From Streptomyces sp. CC228A (GTDB lineage: Bacteria; Actinomycetota; Actinomycetes; Streptomycetales; Streptomycetaceae), in the NCBI RefSeq assembly GCF_021390935.1, contig NZ_JAJPUI010000004.1, forward strand, positions 496,001-560,000: a DNA stretch of 64,000 nt. Reading direction: 5' to 3'. This document shows positions 1 through 9,535 of the stretch, piece after piece. How positions within the stretch are numbered: the stretch's first letter is position 1; every line of letters begins with the position of its first letter. The translations under genes were made by a program, and so were the position numbers. Below the pieces are notes generated by a model. The model made no database searches. It had not been told where the DNA came from and was given only the letters and a program-made list of their open reading frames with translations.

Positions 1-962
1 ACGCGGTGGTCGAGGACTGTGTGAACGGCGTGGGCGTGGACGTCAACACGGCGTCGGCGCCGCTGCTGTCGCGGGTGTCGGGCATCGGGCCCGGCCTCGC
101 GGAGAACATCGTGGCGCACCGGGACGCGAACGGCCCGTTCCGGTCCAGGAATGCCCTGAAGGACGTGCCGCGGCTGGGTCCGAAGGCGTTCGAGCAGTGC
201 GCGGGCTTCCTGCGGATCCGGGGCGGCGACGACCCGCTGGACGCGTCGGCGGTGCACCCGGAGGCGTATCCGGTGGTGCGGCGGATGGTGAAGACGACGG
301 GCGGCGAGGTCGCGTCGCTGATCGGCAACACGGGTGTGCTGCGGTCCCTGCGGCCGGACGCCTTCGTGGACGACACCTTCGGCCTGCCGACGGTCACGGA
401 CATCCTGCGGGAGCTGGAGAAGCCGGGCCGCGACCCCCGTCCGGCGTTCCGTACGGCCACGTTCAAGGAAGGCGTGGAGAAGATCGGCGACCTCGCGCCG
501 GGGATGGTGCTGGAGGGCGTCGTGACGAACGTGGCGGCGTTCGGCGCGTTCGTGGACGTCGGTGTCCACCAGGACGGACTCGTGCACGTGTCGGCCATGT
601 CGCGGACCTTCGTCAAGGACCCGCGGGACGTCGTGAAGTCCGGTGACGTGGTGAAGGTGAAGGTCCTCGACGTGGACGTGCCGCGCAAGCGGATCTCGCT
701 GACGCTGCGGCTGGACGACGAGGCGGCCGCGGACGGCCCGGCCGAGGGTTCCGGGCCGCGCCGCGAGCGCGGCGGGCGCCCGCCGCGGCAGCGCCAGGGC
801 GGCGGTGGCGGTGGCAAGGGCGGCCAAGGCAGCGGTGGCAAGGGCGGCCGGGGCGGCGCCCGCGGTGGCGACCGGCAGGCACCGCCGCCCGCCAACAGCG
901 CGATGGCCGACGCCCTCCGCAAGGCGGGCCTGCTGGACGGCGGCGGCGACCGGCGGCGCTGA
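1..962 (+). CDS. tex: Tex-family S1 RNA-binding protein, C-terminal part
   Basis: This is the 3' part of a gene that begins before the window, so no start is visible. The first ~80 residues form a helix-hairpin-helix region ([13 protein letters not shown] ... [18 protein letters not shown]) typical of Tex/Spt6-like proteins. An S1 domain follows at about residues 165-235 ([20 protein letters not shown] ... [10 protein letters not shown]). The end is a Gly/Arg-rich tail of about 60 residues rich in GGKGG and GGRGG. Tex proteins bind nucleic acid and affect transcription; the full family length is about 750-800 residues, so more than half lies outside. Family assignment is secure; the role in this organism is inferred. 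Confidence 0.93.
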   Translation, partial: AVVEDCVNGVGVDVNTASAPLLSRVSGIGPGLAENIVAHRDANGPFRSRNALKDVPRLGPKAFEQCAGFLRIRGGDDPLDASAVHPEAYPVVRRMVKTTGGEVASLIGNTGVLRSLRPDAFVDDTFGLPTVTDILRELEKPGRDPRPAFRTATFKEGVEKIGDLAPGMVLEGVVTNVAAFGAFVDVGVHQDGLVHVSAMSRTFVKDPRDVVKSGDVVKVKVLDVDVPRKRISLTLRLDDEAAADGPAEGSGPRRERGGRPPRQRQGGGGGGKGGQGSGGKGGRGGARGGDRQAPPPANSAMADALRKAGLLDGGGDRRR

Positions 963-1456
963 GCCGCGGCCGGCCGGGAGCGGGCGGGGGTGCGCCCTCC
1001 TCCGCCCCGGCTGCCGCGGGCCGGTCCACTCGTGAGCCTGAAGCCGGTCCACTCGTGAGCCTGAAAACCACCGCCCGGTGCGCGATATGACGGCGCGGAG
1101 CTCGCAGCGCGGGGTAACTTGGCGCGGGGCCGGGCGCTTCGAGGCGCCGGGGCGTGCCCGTTTTCGCGGCGTTCCCGCTTCGGGGCGTTCCTGCTTCGGG
1201 GGCGGCGCTGCTGCTTCGGGGGTTGCCGCGGCACTGCGGGATCCCGGAGCGCGGGGCGTTGCGTCGGGCGCGCCGGTCGGCCCCCGGTGGGGCACGGGGT
1301 GACGGTCCTTCCGGGCGGGACGGTCCCGCCGGTCCTCGCAGCGCCGGTGGCCCGCGCGCCCGCCTGCCGTGCACGGCGGGGCCGCCGCGGCCGCGCCGGT
1401 CGGCGCTGTGCGGGGCTCGTACGGGCAGCGGGTGGACGTAGAGGAGGAAGTGCGGG
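963..1456. repeat. Intergenic region with 23-bp direct repeat
   Basis: I see no convincing gene in these ~490 bases. A 23-bp unit beginning CCGGTCCACTCGTGAGCCTG occurs twice in tandem at 1021-1043 and 1044-1066. Further on are loosely repeated GCTTCGGGG-type words (about 1170-1220). Confidence 0.5.
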
Positions 1457-2986
1457 ATGACGGAGGCCACGGCCAACGAGCTGGACGAGCGGGTCCTCGG
1501 ACGCAGGTGGACGGTCCGGCTGGACGCCGCAGGGCGTGGCAGCGCGGCCGTACGCGTCTCGTGCAGCCGCCCCACATGCGCCGAGCAGCGCCTGCCGTCC
1601 ACGGCGGCGGGCCGTGCGGCCGCGGTCGCGCACCTCAAGGCCCACCTGAAGGCGGCGCCCGCGCCCCGTGCCGACGCGTACTGCGCGTGCCGGTCCGACA
1701 GCTGCCGCACGCACATCCGCCCCGACGAGCGGGAGGGGCGGGGGCAGCCCTGGCGGTGCGGCGGAGCGGTCGTCCTGGCCGTCGTCGCCGACCGGGAGGG
1801 CCGCTGGTGGCAGGCGCTGGAGTGCTGTTCCCGCTGTGCGGCCGCCATGCCCGCGGCGAGGGTCGTCGCCACGGCGCAGCCCGCGCCGGGGCCGGTGGCC
1901 GCCGCCGAGCGGCCCCCGGCCGCACCGACCGGCACCCCCGGTTCTCCGACCGCTCCGCCGCCGCGGCCGGTGCGCGGGACGTGCCGGGCCCCGCTCCGCG
2001 CCCGCGCGGCACCGCCCCCGCAGAAGAAGATCGCCCAGCGGGTGATCCCCCACGACCTGCATCCCACATCGCTGCGGGACGAACTCGTCGAGCTGGGCGA
2101 CCTCTTCCGCGCCTACCAGCAGCGCCCCGAACCGGACCTGGCGCTGCTCGCCGACCTCCACGAGCGCAAGGCCCGCGCCTTCGGCAGCTGGGCCGACGTC
2201 ACCTGCGACGGCGCCCTGCGGTGGGAGGCCCGGCGCGCCGAGCAGGCCGCTGCGGCCATCCGCCTCCAGCACCTGCAGCGCACCGGCGGCGTGCCCGCCG
2301 GCGACGGCCCGGCCGTCGCGCGGCTGCTGACCGCGCCCGCGCAGTGGGAGCACGCGCGCTCCGTCCTCGCGTACGCGGCCGACCACAGCCCGCTGCCCGG
2401 GGCGGAGGCCCGGCTGCTGGTGCTGATGCTGACCCTTCGCACCGCGCACACCGGGACCGGCAACGTCGTCGGGCAGGACCTCACCTCGCTGGGCCTGAGT
2501 GATCCGGAGGACCTGGTCGCGCAGTTGGCGGCCTGCGGCTGGCTTGCCCTGCCCGGCACGCCCGGCGACCTGCTCGCCTCCCGTCCGGAGAGCCCCACCC
2601 CGATCACCGTGCCGTCCCTCGTGCCGCCCGAGGACGGGGCCGGGCCGTTCACGTTCGGCAGGAAGATGCGGCCCAGGCTCTCCGGCTGGGCCCAGAAGGT
2701 CGTCGGGGACAAGAAGCTCCGCAAGGCCAAGGCCGCCGCCGGGACCCGTCTCCTCGCCCTGGCGCTGGCCACCCGCACCGACGCCTCCGGGCGCCTCGGG
2801 CCCGACGAGCAGGGCGTCGCCCTGACCGCCCTGACCGCCCTCGTCCCGGTCGGCTCCGCAGAGCTCCCGTCCCTGGTCGACCAGTTGACGGGGGCGGACT
2901 GGCTCACGGAGGCCGCCCTCACCGACAGCCACCTCGCCGGGCAGCTGTCCGAACGCGTCCTCCCCTTCACCTGCCCGCTCCCGTAG
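1457..2986 (+). CDS. Cys-rich hypothetical protein, possible zinc-binding N-terminus
   Basis: A 509-aa protein with an ATG preceded by a strong GAGGAGGAAG ribosome site. The first ~140 residues carry many cysteines and histidines (VSCSRPTC, YCACRSDSCRTH, WRCGGAV, ECCSRCAAAM), which suggests a metal-binding region. A Pro/Ala-rich linker lies at about 145-185. The C-terminal two thirds look helical, with segments such as LVLMLTLRTAHTGTGNVVGQ and LTALTALVPVGSAELPSLVD that resemble helix-turn-helix regulators or plasmid-type replication proteins. I do not recognise a named family and cannot assign a function. It stands alone, with no operon partner. Confidence 0.75.
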   Translation: MTEATANELDERVLGRRWTVRLDAAGRGSAAVRVSCSRPTCAEQRLPSTAAGRAAAVAHLKAHLKAAPAPRADAYCACRSDSCRTHIRPDEREGRGQPWRCGGAVVLAVVADREGRWWQALECCSRCAAAMPAARVVATAQPAPGPVAAAERPPAAPTGTPGSPTAPPPRPVRGTCRAPLRARAAPPPQKKIAQRVIPHDLHPTSLRDELVELGDLFRAYQQRPEPDLALLADLHERKARAFGSWADVTCDGALRWEARRAEQAAAAIRLQHLQRTGGVPAGDGPAVARLLTAPAQWEHARSVLAYAADHSPLPGAEARLLVLMLTLRTAHTGTGNVVGQDLTSLGLSDPEDLVAQLAACGWLALPGTPGDLLASRPESPTPITVPSLVPPEDGAGPFTFGRKMRPRLSGWAQKVVGDKKLRKAKAAAGTRLLALALATRTDASGRLGPDEQGVALTALTALVPVGSAELPSLVDQLTGADWLTEAALTDSHLAGQLSERVLPFTCPLP

Positions 2987-3276
2987 TCAGGACCGGTCGG
3001 CTCCGCTCGGTGCGGACCGCGGCCGGGGCGGGGGCGTTCGCCACCGGCCGTCCGCGTCACCATCGCCGGACCGCTGCGCGGCGGCGGACGGACCGGGAGC
3101 CCGGCGAGGCGGACCGGGGGTGTGCGGGGGAGGCAGCGGGGCGATGCGGGGGCGGCGGCCGAGGTGCGGGGGTGGCGGCCGAGGTGCGGGGGTGGCGGCC
3201 GAGGTGCGGGGGTGGCCGGGGCGTGTGAGTCTGGCCGCGTCACCGGACACACCGACGAGGGACCACGGAGACGGTC
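2987..3276. repeat. Intergenic 20-bp tandem repeat (3 copies)
   Basis: A 20-bp unit, GAGGTGCGGGGGTGGCGGCC, is repeated in tandem at 3161-3180, 3181-3200 and 3201-3220 (the last copy decays). It lies between the Cys-rich protein gene and the small charged protein gene. No gene is evident. Confidence 0.6.
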
Positions 3277-3495
3277 ATGAACCAGATCGGGGACAAGCCC
3301 GAGGAAGTCCGCAGGCACCGCGAGCAGGAGAAGCGGCAGGCGGAGCGGCAGGCGGAGCGCAGGCAGCGGGGCGGCGCCGCCGGAGCGTCGGACGCCGAGC
3401 GCGACCGCGAGCGCGAGCGCGTCGAGCACGCCGCCCCCGATGAGGAGGCGTACAGCACGTTCGACGCCTACGAGGAGCCGGAGGACCGACCCTAG
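3277..3495 (+). CDS. Small highly charged hypothetical protein
   Basis: 72 aa starting MNQIGDKPEEVRRHREQEKR. It is dominated by Arg, Glu and Ala in a pattern expected of one long charged helix, with an acidic tail (EEAYSTFDAYEEPEDRP). There is no signal peptide or membrane segment. ATG with a GGAG-type ribosome site eight bases upstream. Function unknown. Codon use is coding-like and the protein is plausible, but so short a reading frame in GC-rich DNA is less certain than the large genes. Confidence 0.6.
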   Translation: MNQIGDKPEEVRRHREQEKRQAERQAERRQRGGAAGASDAERDRERERVEHAAPDEEAYSTFDAYEEPEDRP

Positions 3496-3589
3496 CGGCG
3501 GCACCCGGCGGCCGTGGCAGCGGCAGTGGGGCCGCCCGGGGCGGGATCGGCGCGGGCCGGGGCGGACGTGGAGCCGACGGCCCGGTCGG

Positions 3590-5230
3590 TCAGAGCTCCG
3601 TGACCTTGCCGCCCGCGACCTCCAGGCGGCGGGTGACCCGGACCTCGTCCAGCATGCGGCGGTCGTGCGTGACGAGCAGCAGCGTGCCTTCGTACGCGTC
3701 GAGGGCGGACTCCAGCTGCTCGATCGCGGGCAGGTCGAGGTGGTTGGTCGGCTCGTCGAGGACCAGCAGGTTGACGCCCCGGCCCTGCAGCAGGGCGAGG
3801 GCCGCGCGGGTGCGCTCGCCCGGGGAGAGCGTCGTCGCCGGGCGGAGCACGTGCGCGGCCTTCAGGCCGAACTTCGCGAGCAGGGTGCGGACGTCCGCCG
3901 GTTCCGTGTCGGGCACGGCCGCGCCGAACGCGTCCAGCAGCGTCTCGGAGCCGTGGAAGAGGCACCGCGCCTGGTCCACCTCGCCCACGAGCACGCCCGA
4001 GCCCAGCGCCGCGTGCCCGGCGTCCAGCGGCAGCCTGCCGAGCAGGGCGGCGAGCAGGGTGGACTTGCCCGAGCCGTTCGCCCCGGTGACGGCGATCCGG
4101 TCGGCCCAGTCGACCTGGAGCGAGACCGGGCCGAACGTGAAGTCCCCGCGGCGCACCTCCGCGTCCCGCAGGGTCGCCACGACCGCTCCGGAACGCGGTG
4201 CGGCGGCGATCTCCATCCGCAGCTCCCACTCCTTGCGGGGCTCCTCCACTTCGTCGAGGCGCTCGATCATGCGCTGGGTCTGTCGGGCCTTCGCGGCCTG
4301 CTTCTCGCTCGCCTCGCTGCGGAACTTGCGGCCGATCTTGTCGTTGTCGCCGCCCGCCTTCCGGCGGGCGTTCTTGACGCCCTTGTCCATCCAGGAGCGC
4401 TGCATGCGGGCGCGCGCCTCCAGGGCCGCCTTCTTGTCGGCGTACTCCTCGTAGTCGTCGCGTGCGTGGCGCCGGGTGGTGTCGCGCTCTTCCAGGTACG
4501 CCTCGTAACCGCCGCCGTACAGGGTGGTCGTCTGCTGCGCCAGGTCGAGTTCGAGGATCCTCGTGGCGGTGCGGGCGAGGAACTCGCGGTCGTGGCTGAT
4601 GACGACGGTCCCGGCGCGCAGGCCCCGGACGAAGCCCTCCAGCCGTTCCAGGCCGTCGAGGTCCAGGTCGTTCGTCGGCTCGTCCAGCAGGAACACGTCG
4701 TAGCGGGACAGGAGGAGGGAGGCGAGGCCCGCGCGGGCGGCCTGGCCGCCGGACAGCCCGGTCATGGGCTGGTCGAGCCCGACGTCCAGGCCCAGCGCCG
4801 CGGCGGTCTCCTCGGCGCGCTCGTCCAGGTCCGCGCCGCCCAGGTCCAGCCAGCGCTCCAGGGCCGCGGCGTACGCGTCGTCCGCGCCGGGCGCGCCGTC
4901 GACGAGGGCCTGCGTGGCGGCGTCCATGGCGGACTGCGCGGCGGCGACCCCGGTGCGGCGGGCGAGGAAGTCCCGCACGGTCTCCCCGGCGCGGCGCTCG
5001 GGCTCCTGGGGGAGGTGGCCGACGGTCGCGGCGGGCGGCGACAGCCGGATCTCGCCGTGCTCGGGGGTGTCGAGCCCGGCGAGGAGCCGGAGGAGGGTGG
5101 ACTTCCCCGCGCCGTTGACGCCGACGAGGCCGATCACGTCCCCGGGGGCGACGACGAGGTCGAGGCCGGAGAAGAGGGACCGCTCGCCGTGCGCGGCGGC
5201 GAGGTGCTTGGCAACGAGTGTGGCAGTCAT
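3590..5230 (-). CDS. ABC-F family ATP-binding protein
   Basis: 546 aa starting MTATLVAKHLAAAHGERSLF; the longer upstream frame is Pro/Arg-rich and unlikely to be translated. Two ATP-binding cassettes in one chain with no membrane segments define the ABC-F class. Cassette 1 has Walker A GVNGAGKST (about residues 36-44), signature LSGGQ and Walker B DEPTNDLD. Cassette 2 has GANGSGKST (about 380), LSPGE and DEPTNHLD. The linker is Arg/Lys-rich (KKAALEARARMQRSWMDKG). ABC-F proteins act on ribosomes, in translation control or resistance to ribosome-targeting antibiotics. Which applies here cannot be told from sequence. It has no antibiotic gene neighbours. Confidence 0.93.
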   Translation of the reverse strand: MTATLVAKHLAAAHGERSLFSGLDLVVAPGDVIGLVGVNGAGKSTLLRLLAGLDTPEHGEIRLSPPAATVGHLPQEPERRAGETVRDFLARRTGVAAAQSAMDAATQALVDGAPGADDAYAAALERWLDLGGADLDERAEETAAALGLDVGLDQPMTGLSGGQAARAGLASLLLSRYDVFLLDEPTNDLDLDGLERLEGFVRGLRAGTVVISHDREFLARTATRILELDLAQQTTTLYGGGYEAYLEERDTTRRHARDDYEEYADKKAALEARARMQRSWMDKGVKNARRKAGGDNDKIGRKFRSEASEKQAAKARQTQRMIERLDEVEEPRKEWELRMEIAAAPRSGAVVATLRDAEVRRGDFTFGPVSLQVDWADRIAVTGANGSGKSTLLAALLGRLPLDAGHAALGSGVLVGEVDQARCLFHGSETLLDAFGAAVPDTEPADVRTLLAKFGLKAAHVLRPATTLSPGERTRAALALLQGRGVNLLVLDEPTNHLDLPAIEQLESALDAYEGTLLLVTHDRRMLDEVRVTRRLEVAGGKVTEL

Positions 5231-5716
5231 CAGGAGCCCGATCCTAGCCAGCGGGCGTCGACCCGCGGGCACGAGGCGGTGGCGCGACTGCCGCCCGCGG
5301 CGGTGCGGGGGCGGGGGCGTGGCGGTCGGGGGTGGTGGAGCGGTCGGGGGTGGTGGAGCGGTCGGGCTGCGCGGCGGTGCAGCCGGGCAGGGGCTGCGGG
5401 GTGGCCATGGGACCGCCTGTGCCGGGGCCGACCGCGCCGCCCCGCCGCGGGTGCGCGCGGCGCGCATCCGGCGGGGCGCGGCGCCGCGCGGGCAGCGCCG
5501 CGCGGGCAGCGCGGGGAGGCAACCCGGCAGGGGCCGCAGAGTGGGGCAGCGCGGCGGGAGCCGCGGGGTGGGCGGAGGCAGCCCGGCAGAGGCTGCGGAG
5601 GGGGCAGCCCGGCCAGGGGCCGCGGAGTGGGGCAGCCCGGCCAGGGGCCGCGGAGTGGGCGGGCCGCCTGTGCCGGGGCCGACCGCGCCGCCCCCGCCGC
5701 GGGGTGCGCGCGGCGG
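5231..5716. repeat. Repeat-rich intergenic region
   Basis: No gene is evident. An 18-bp unit CGGTCGGGGGTGGTGGAG is repeated at 5323-5340 and 5341-5358. A 31-bp block is duplicated exactly at 5413-5443 and 5664-5694, with near-identical flanks, 251 bases apart. CCCGGCCAGGGGCCGCGGAG-like words recur between them. The second block ends next to the stop codon of the M14 hydrolase. Confidence 0.55.
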
Positions 5717-7026
5717 TCAGCAGCGCCGTACGGGTGTGCCCTCGGCGATCGGGTGCGCGGCGCGTGTGTCCAGCAGCAGGGGTACCAGCGCCCGCAGGGA
5801 CTGCCGCAGCGGTACGAGGACTCCGCCGTCCCGTGCGGGCACCGTCCGCAGTCCGTGCAGGGCCAGTTCGTCACGCGCCTCGGCGGGGGCGGCCGGGCCG
5901 AGCCGGTAGGCGCAGGGCGGGTCCGCGAGGACCTCCCCTGGTTCCGGCGGTTCGTTGTCGGCGCCGCCCAGCATCACCGGCCCCCGGTCCGCGTAGCCGG
6001 TGAGGCGCGCCACGGCAGCGGCCGCCCCGATGCGGGCGCGCCGCTCGTCGATGAAGGCGAAGGCCCCGTCCAGCGCGGCCAGTTGGGTGTCGACGCGGCG
6101 CCGGTGGTCGCGGGCGGGGTCGTCCCGCCCCGCGGGCGCCGCGGGCTCGACGCGGGTCTCGACGAGGAGGCCGACCGCGTGCTTGAGGCCCGTGGTGTTG
6201 CGCAGGATGCGCTCCTGGCCGTCCCCGGCGACCTGCCGGACCGGTTCGCCCGTCACCGGGTCCGTCCAGATGCCGTACACGCCGCTGCTGAAGCCCGCGC
6301 GCTCCGCGGCCGGGCGGACGTACTCCTCGGAGAGGGTGCGGGCCTCGCGGTGGAGGCGGGGGTGGGTGTTGGGGTTGCGGGGCCAGAGGGACAGCAGGTC
6401 CTTGGCGTAGTAGGGCGGTGTGCCGCTGTACTCGTGCAGGTCGAGCACCACGTGCGGGCGGTGGTCGCGCAGCACGGCCGCCAGGGCCCGGGCCTCGGCG
6501 GTGCGCAGGGCCAGGTGGTCGCGGTTGACGTCGATGCCGTCGGCGTTGCCGCGGGTTCCGGCGGCGCGGCCGTCGGGGTTGGCGGTCGGCACGACGAGCA
6601 GGGTGGTCCGGGCGAGGAAGCGCCGGGTGCCGGGGTCCCGGGCGTAGGCGAGGTCGCGGATGGTGGTGAGGCACGCCTCGCGGCCGGACGGCTCGTCACC
6701 GTGCTGGCTGCACACGAGGAGGACCGTCGTGGGGGCGGGCCCTGGCCGGTCGGCGGCGATCCGCACGAGGCGCAGGGGGCGGCCCTGGCCGGTCGTGCCG
6801 ATGGTGGCGGTGGCCATCCGGTCGCTGCCCCGGTCGACGGCGGCGAGGAAGCGCTGCTCCTCGTCGAGTCCGGTCCAGCGGGCCCCTCCGCTGTCCTCGA
6901 ATCCGGTGCGGGGCGGCCCGGGCGGGGGCGGTGCCGCCTGGGCGGAGGCTCCGGTGGCGGCCAGGGCGGCCGCGCAGGCCGTCAGGGCGAGGGCGCGCAG
7001 CAGGCCGGGGGTCGGCGGGGGCTCAC
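5717..7026 (-). CDS. Secreted M14-type zinc carboxypeptidase-like hydrolase (probable frameshift in signal peptide)
   Basis: The mature part shows the M14 metallopeptidase pattern: zinc ligands in SQHGDEPSG (HxxE) and DLHEYSG (His), and a catalytic-type glutamate in [10 protein letters not shown] hydrophobic stretch [21 protein letters not shown] reads as a signal peptide, so the enzyme is probably exported. No usable start lies in this frame near the signal peptide; the nearest in-frame GTG (7123) would add ~30 implausible Arg-rich residues. A GTG at 7026 overlaps the upstream gene's stop as GTGA. With one extra C in the C run at about 7007-7013 it would read [16 protein letters not shown] into this frame. 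I take 7026 as the true start with a one-base loss. It is translationally coupled to the S15 hydrolase. Confidence 0.8.
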
Positions 7027-9263
7027 CGGGCGGCTCCCGGCGCGGGGACCGCCTGGGGCGGGCGCGGTGCGGCCACTCCGCGCAGCGGGGCCGCCTCCGT
7101 GCCGGGCGGCGGAGCAGCAGCACCGGGCGGGCTTTGCGCCTCTGGCGGCGCCGAGCCGGACGGCGGGACCGGCGCCGGGCCGGACTGCGGGGGCTGCGCC
7201 GCACCGGACTGCGGGTTCGACGCCTCGGGCGGGGCCGTCGCCGTCCCGTCGGGCGGTGCGGTGGCGGAGGCGCCGGGGCGCGGCAGGGTGGCCAGGGCGT
7301 AGGCGAGGGTGCCGCCGACGACGGGAAGCCTGGCGGTGGTGCGGGCCAGGTCGAGGGTGAGCGTCGGCGTGGAGGGGGGCGGCGTGACGAGGTACCGGTC
7401 GGTGCCGCCGATGATGAGGGCGAGGCGGTGTCCTGCCGGGACGACGTGGTCGGTGGCGTGCAGGTCGATGGTGAGCGTGTGCGGCCGGCCGGGGGTCAGC
7501 GGCCGCCCCCGGTGCGGGTCCGCCCAGGTGCCGAGGTCGGCCCAGCCGCGGCTGATGACGGTGTAGTCCACCTGCGCCGTGTCGGCTCGGGTCTCCTGGT
7601 AGCAGGCGCTGTCGCCGTCCCGGTCGGCGCCCCAGCAGGTGCGGTGCGGCAGGGTGGTGATGCCTTCGCCGTCGCCGGTGTGGTTGCGGATCACGGCCGG
7701 GCCGAGGTCGACGAGGACGGCCGTCAGATGGGCGCTCGTGGTGGACGGGGTGGCGGTGACCGTGACCTTCGGGGAGCCCGCGAGGCGCAGGTCGCGGCTG
7801 AGGGGCCGGGTGGTGAAGCCCGCCTTGGCCGGGGTGGTCCGGTCGATGTGCGCCGCCCAGTCGGTCTCGCCGAGGAGCGGGTCGTCGGTGAACGTCTCGG
7901 TGGCTCCCGGCGGTGCGGGCAGCAGTCCGAGCGTGCCGACGCCGGGCGCGCGGCCGGGGGCGGGGCGCAGGGTGGTGGTGGCCGTCCGGGACGGCGGCCA
8001 GGTCCGGTCGGTGGTCCACCGGTCGGGTGCGCGTTCGATGTCGGCCATGGGCTCCCGTTCGACTCCGTTGTCGTATCCGAGGAGATAGTGGTCGAACCAG
8101 CGATGCAGGGTGCGGACCCACGCGGCGCGGCGGAAGTCGAAGGGGTCGACGTGCCCGGTCTGGGACAGCCAGATCTTGCGCTCCACGCCGTGCGCGGCCA
8201 GGGCCTGCCACCACGTGCCGAGGTGGCCGCTGCGGACGTTGAGGTCCTGCATGCCGTGGACGGCGAAGACGCTGGCGCGGACCCGGGAGGCGTCGGGCAC
8301 GTAGTCCCGCTCGTCCCACAGCGGGGTGCGGTCGCCGGAGCGCGGGGCGCCGTCGACGAGGCGCTGCTGCACGGCCTGGCAGCGGGTGCGGGCCTCGGGG
8401 CTGTTGACGTAGTGGGACAGCCGGTCGGGGCCGGAGCCGTAGAGCGGGGCCCCCTGCGAGAAGTAGTAGTCGTACCAGGTGGAGATGGCGCCGATCGGCA
8501 CGATCGTCTTCAGACCGCGTACGCCCGTGGCGGCGACGCCGTTGGCGATGGTGCCGTCCCAGCTCTTGCCGATCATACCGGTGGCGCCGGTGGTCCAGCC
8601 GGTGGCGCGGGCGGGCCGGGTGCCGGTGCGGGTCGTGTAGCCGCGGGCCCGGCCGTTCAGCCAGTCGACGACGGCCTTGGCGGAGAGGATGTCGGAGCGG
8701 CCGCCGACGTCGACACAGCCGTCGGAGCGGTTGGTTCCGGCGAGGTCCACGGCGACGAAGGCGTAGCCGCGCGGCACGAAGTAGTTGTCGTAGAACAGCG
8801 GGAACTGCACGGGAGTGCCGTCCGCGGCGTACGTCTTCTTCTGGCTCTCGTTGCCGCGCCCGCAGCAGGAGTAGTACGGGCTGGCGTCCATGATGACGGG
8901 GACCCTGCGGCCCTGCTGGGCGGCCTCGCGGGGGCGGATGATGTCGGCCGCGACCCGGTCGGTGGCGCCGTCGCCGTCGCCGTCGAGCCCGGTGTCGACC
9001 CAGACGGACTCGCGGATGGCGTTCTCGTACGCGTAGACGGGCGCGGAGGCGCGGGCTTCGGGTGCGGGGGCTCCGGGGGCCTCGGCGGCGGGCGCCGCTG
9101 CGCGGGCGGCGGCGGGCGGCGGGGCGAGGACGGTCGCGAGGGTGGTGGCGAGGGCGGCGGCCGCCGTCGCCAGGATGCGGCCCGCGGGGAGGCGGCTGCT
9201 CGAAGGGCGGGGTCTGCTCGAAGGGTGGGGTCTGCGCGCGCGGAGGGGCGTCAGCATCGGCAT
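7023..9263 (-). CDS. Secreted S15 (X-Pro dipeptidyl-peptidase/CocE-like) hydrolase
   Basis: About 746 aa from ATG 9263 ([13 protein letters not shown]). A second ATG at 9257 is equally possible, and the longer frame is Arg/Pro-rich and rejected. The N-terminus carries an Ala-rich signal sequence ([16 protein letters not shown]). The alpha/beta-hydrolase core has the nucleophile in GKSWDGT (about Ser232), an acid in VHGMQDLNV (about 338) and a histidine in TGHVDPFDF (about 371). A C-terminal jelly-roll-like domain is typical of S15 enzymes. The last ~100 residues are Pro/Ala/Gly-rich and may be a linker or wall-associated tail. It probably removes X-Pro dipeptides outside the cell, or hydrolyses related esters. 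It is first in a two-gene secreted hydrolase operon. Confidence 0.88.
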   Translation of the reverse strand: MPMLTPLRARRPHPSSRPRPSSSRLPAGRILATAAAALATTLATVLAPPPAAARAAAPAAEAPGAPAPEARASAPVYAYENAIRESVWVDTGLDGDGDGATDRVAADIIRPREAAQQGRRVPVIMDASPYYSCCGRGNESQKKTYAADGTPVQFPLFYDNYFVPRGYAFVAVDLAGTNRSDGCVDVGGRSDILSAKAVVDWLNGRARGYTTRTGTRPARATGWTTGATGMIGKSWDGTIANGVAATGVRGLKTIVPIGAISTWYDYYFSQGAPLYGSGPDRLSHYVNSPEARTRCQAVQQRLVDGAPRSGDRTPLWDERDYVPDASRVRASVFAVHGMQDLNVRSGHLGTWWQALAAHGVERKIWLSQTGHVDPFDFRRAAWVRTLHRWFDHYLLGYDNGVEREPMADIERAPDRWTTDRTWPPSRTATTTLRPAPGRAPGVGTLGLLPAPPGATETFTDDPLLGETDWAAHIDRTTPAKAGFTTRPLSRDLRLAGSPKVTVTATPSTTSAHLTAVLVDLGPAVIRNHTGDGEGITTLPHRTCWGADRDGDSACYQETRADTAQVDYTVISRGWADLGTWADPHRGRPLTPGRPHTLTIDLHATDHVVPAGHRLALIIGGTDRYLVTPPPSTPTLTLDLARTTARLPVVGGTLAYALATLPRPGASATAPPDGTATAPPEASNPQSGAAQPPQSGPAPVPPSGSAPPEAQSPPGAAAPPPGTEAAPLRGVAAPRPPQAVPAPGAAR

Positions 9264-9457
9264 GGGCGGACGGTACTGCGCCCAACTCGTGCTCGAAAGA
9301 GGGCCCTTGAGGCGACCGAGGGGATATCCCAGGTGGCGGGGCCTGCCGCGCGTCGCGCGGCGGCGGCCGGGGCGCTGCTCGGCCGGGGCGGCCGCGCACG
9401 TCGCGCGGCCCCGGCCGCCCCGGCGGGCAGGACCGGGCTTGGCGCCGGACAGAGGGG

Positions 9458-9471
9458 TGAGAGCGCTCTCA
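9458..9471. promoter_or_regulatory. Palindromic operator upstream of lacI-type regulator
   Basis: Perfect 14-bp palindrome TGAGAGCGCTCTCA, 64 bases before the chosen regulator start. A TATTCT hexamer follows at 9489-9494, so bound protein would cover the -35 region. The same sequence occurs upstream of the GH81 gene and the ABC operon. The CG-centred palindrome fits LacI-family operators, so autoregulation is inferred. Confidence 0.8.
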
Positions 9472-9535
9472 GAGCGCGTCCGACCGGATATTCTGACTGG
9501 TGTACGCCCTGCCGCAGCGTTCCGAGGAGTCTGTC

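Noticed and set aside
3440..7360. A 1306-codon open frame on the plus strand
   Set aside because: It runs antisense to the ABC-F and M14 genes, which have clear motifs. Composition is Gly/Arg/Ala-rich, as expected of shadow frames in high-GC DNA.
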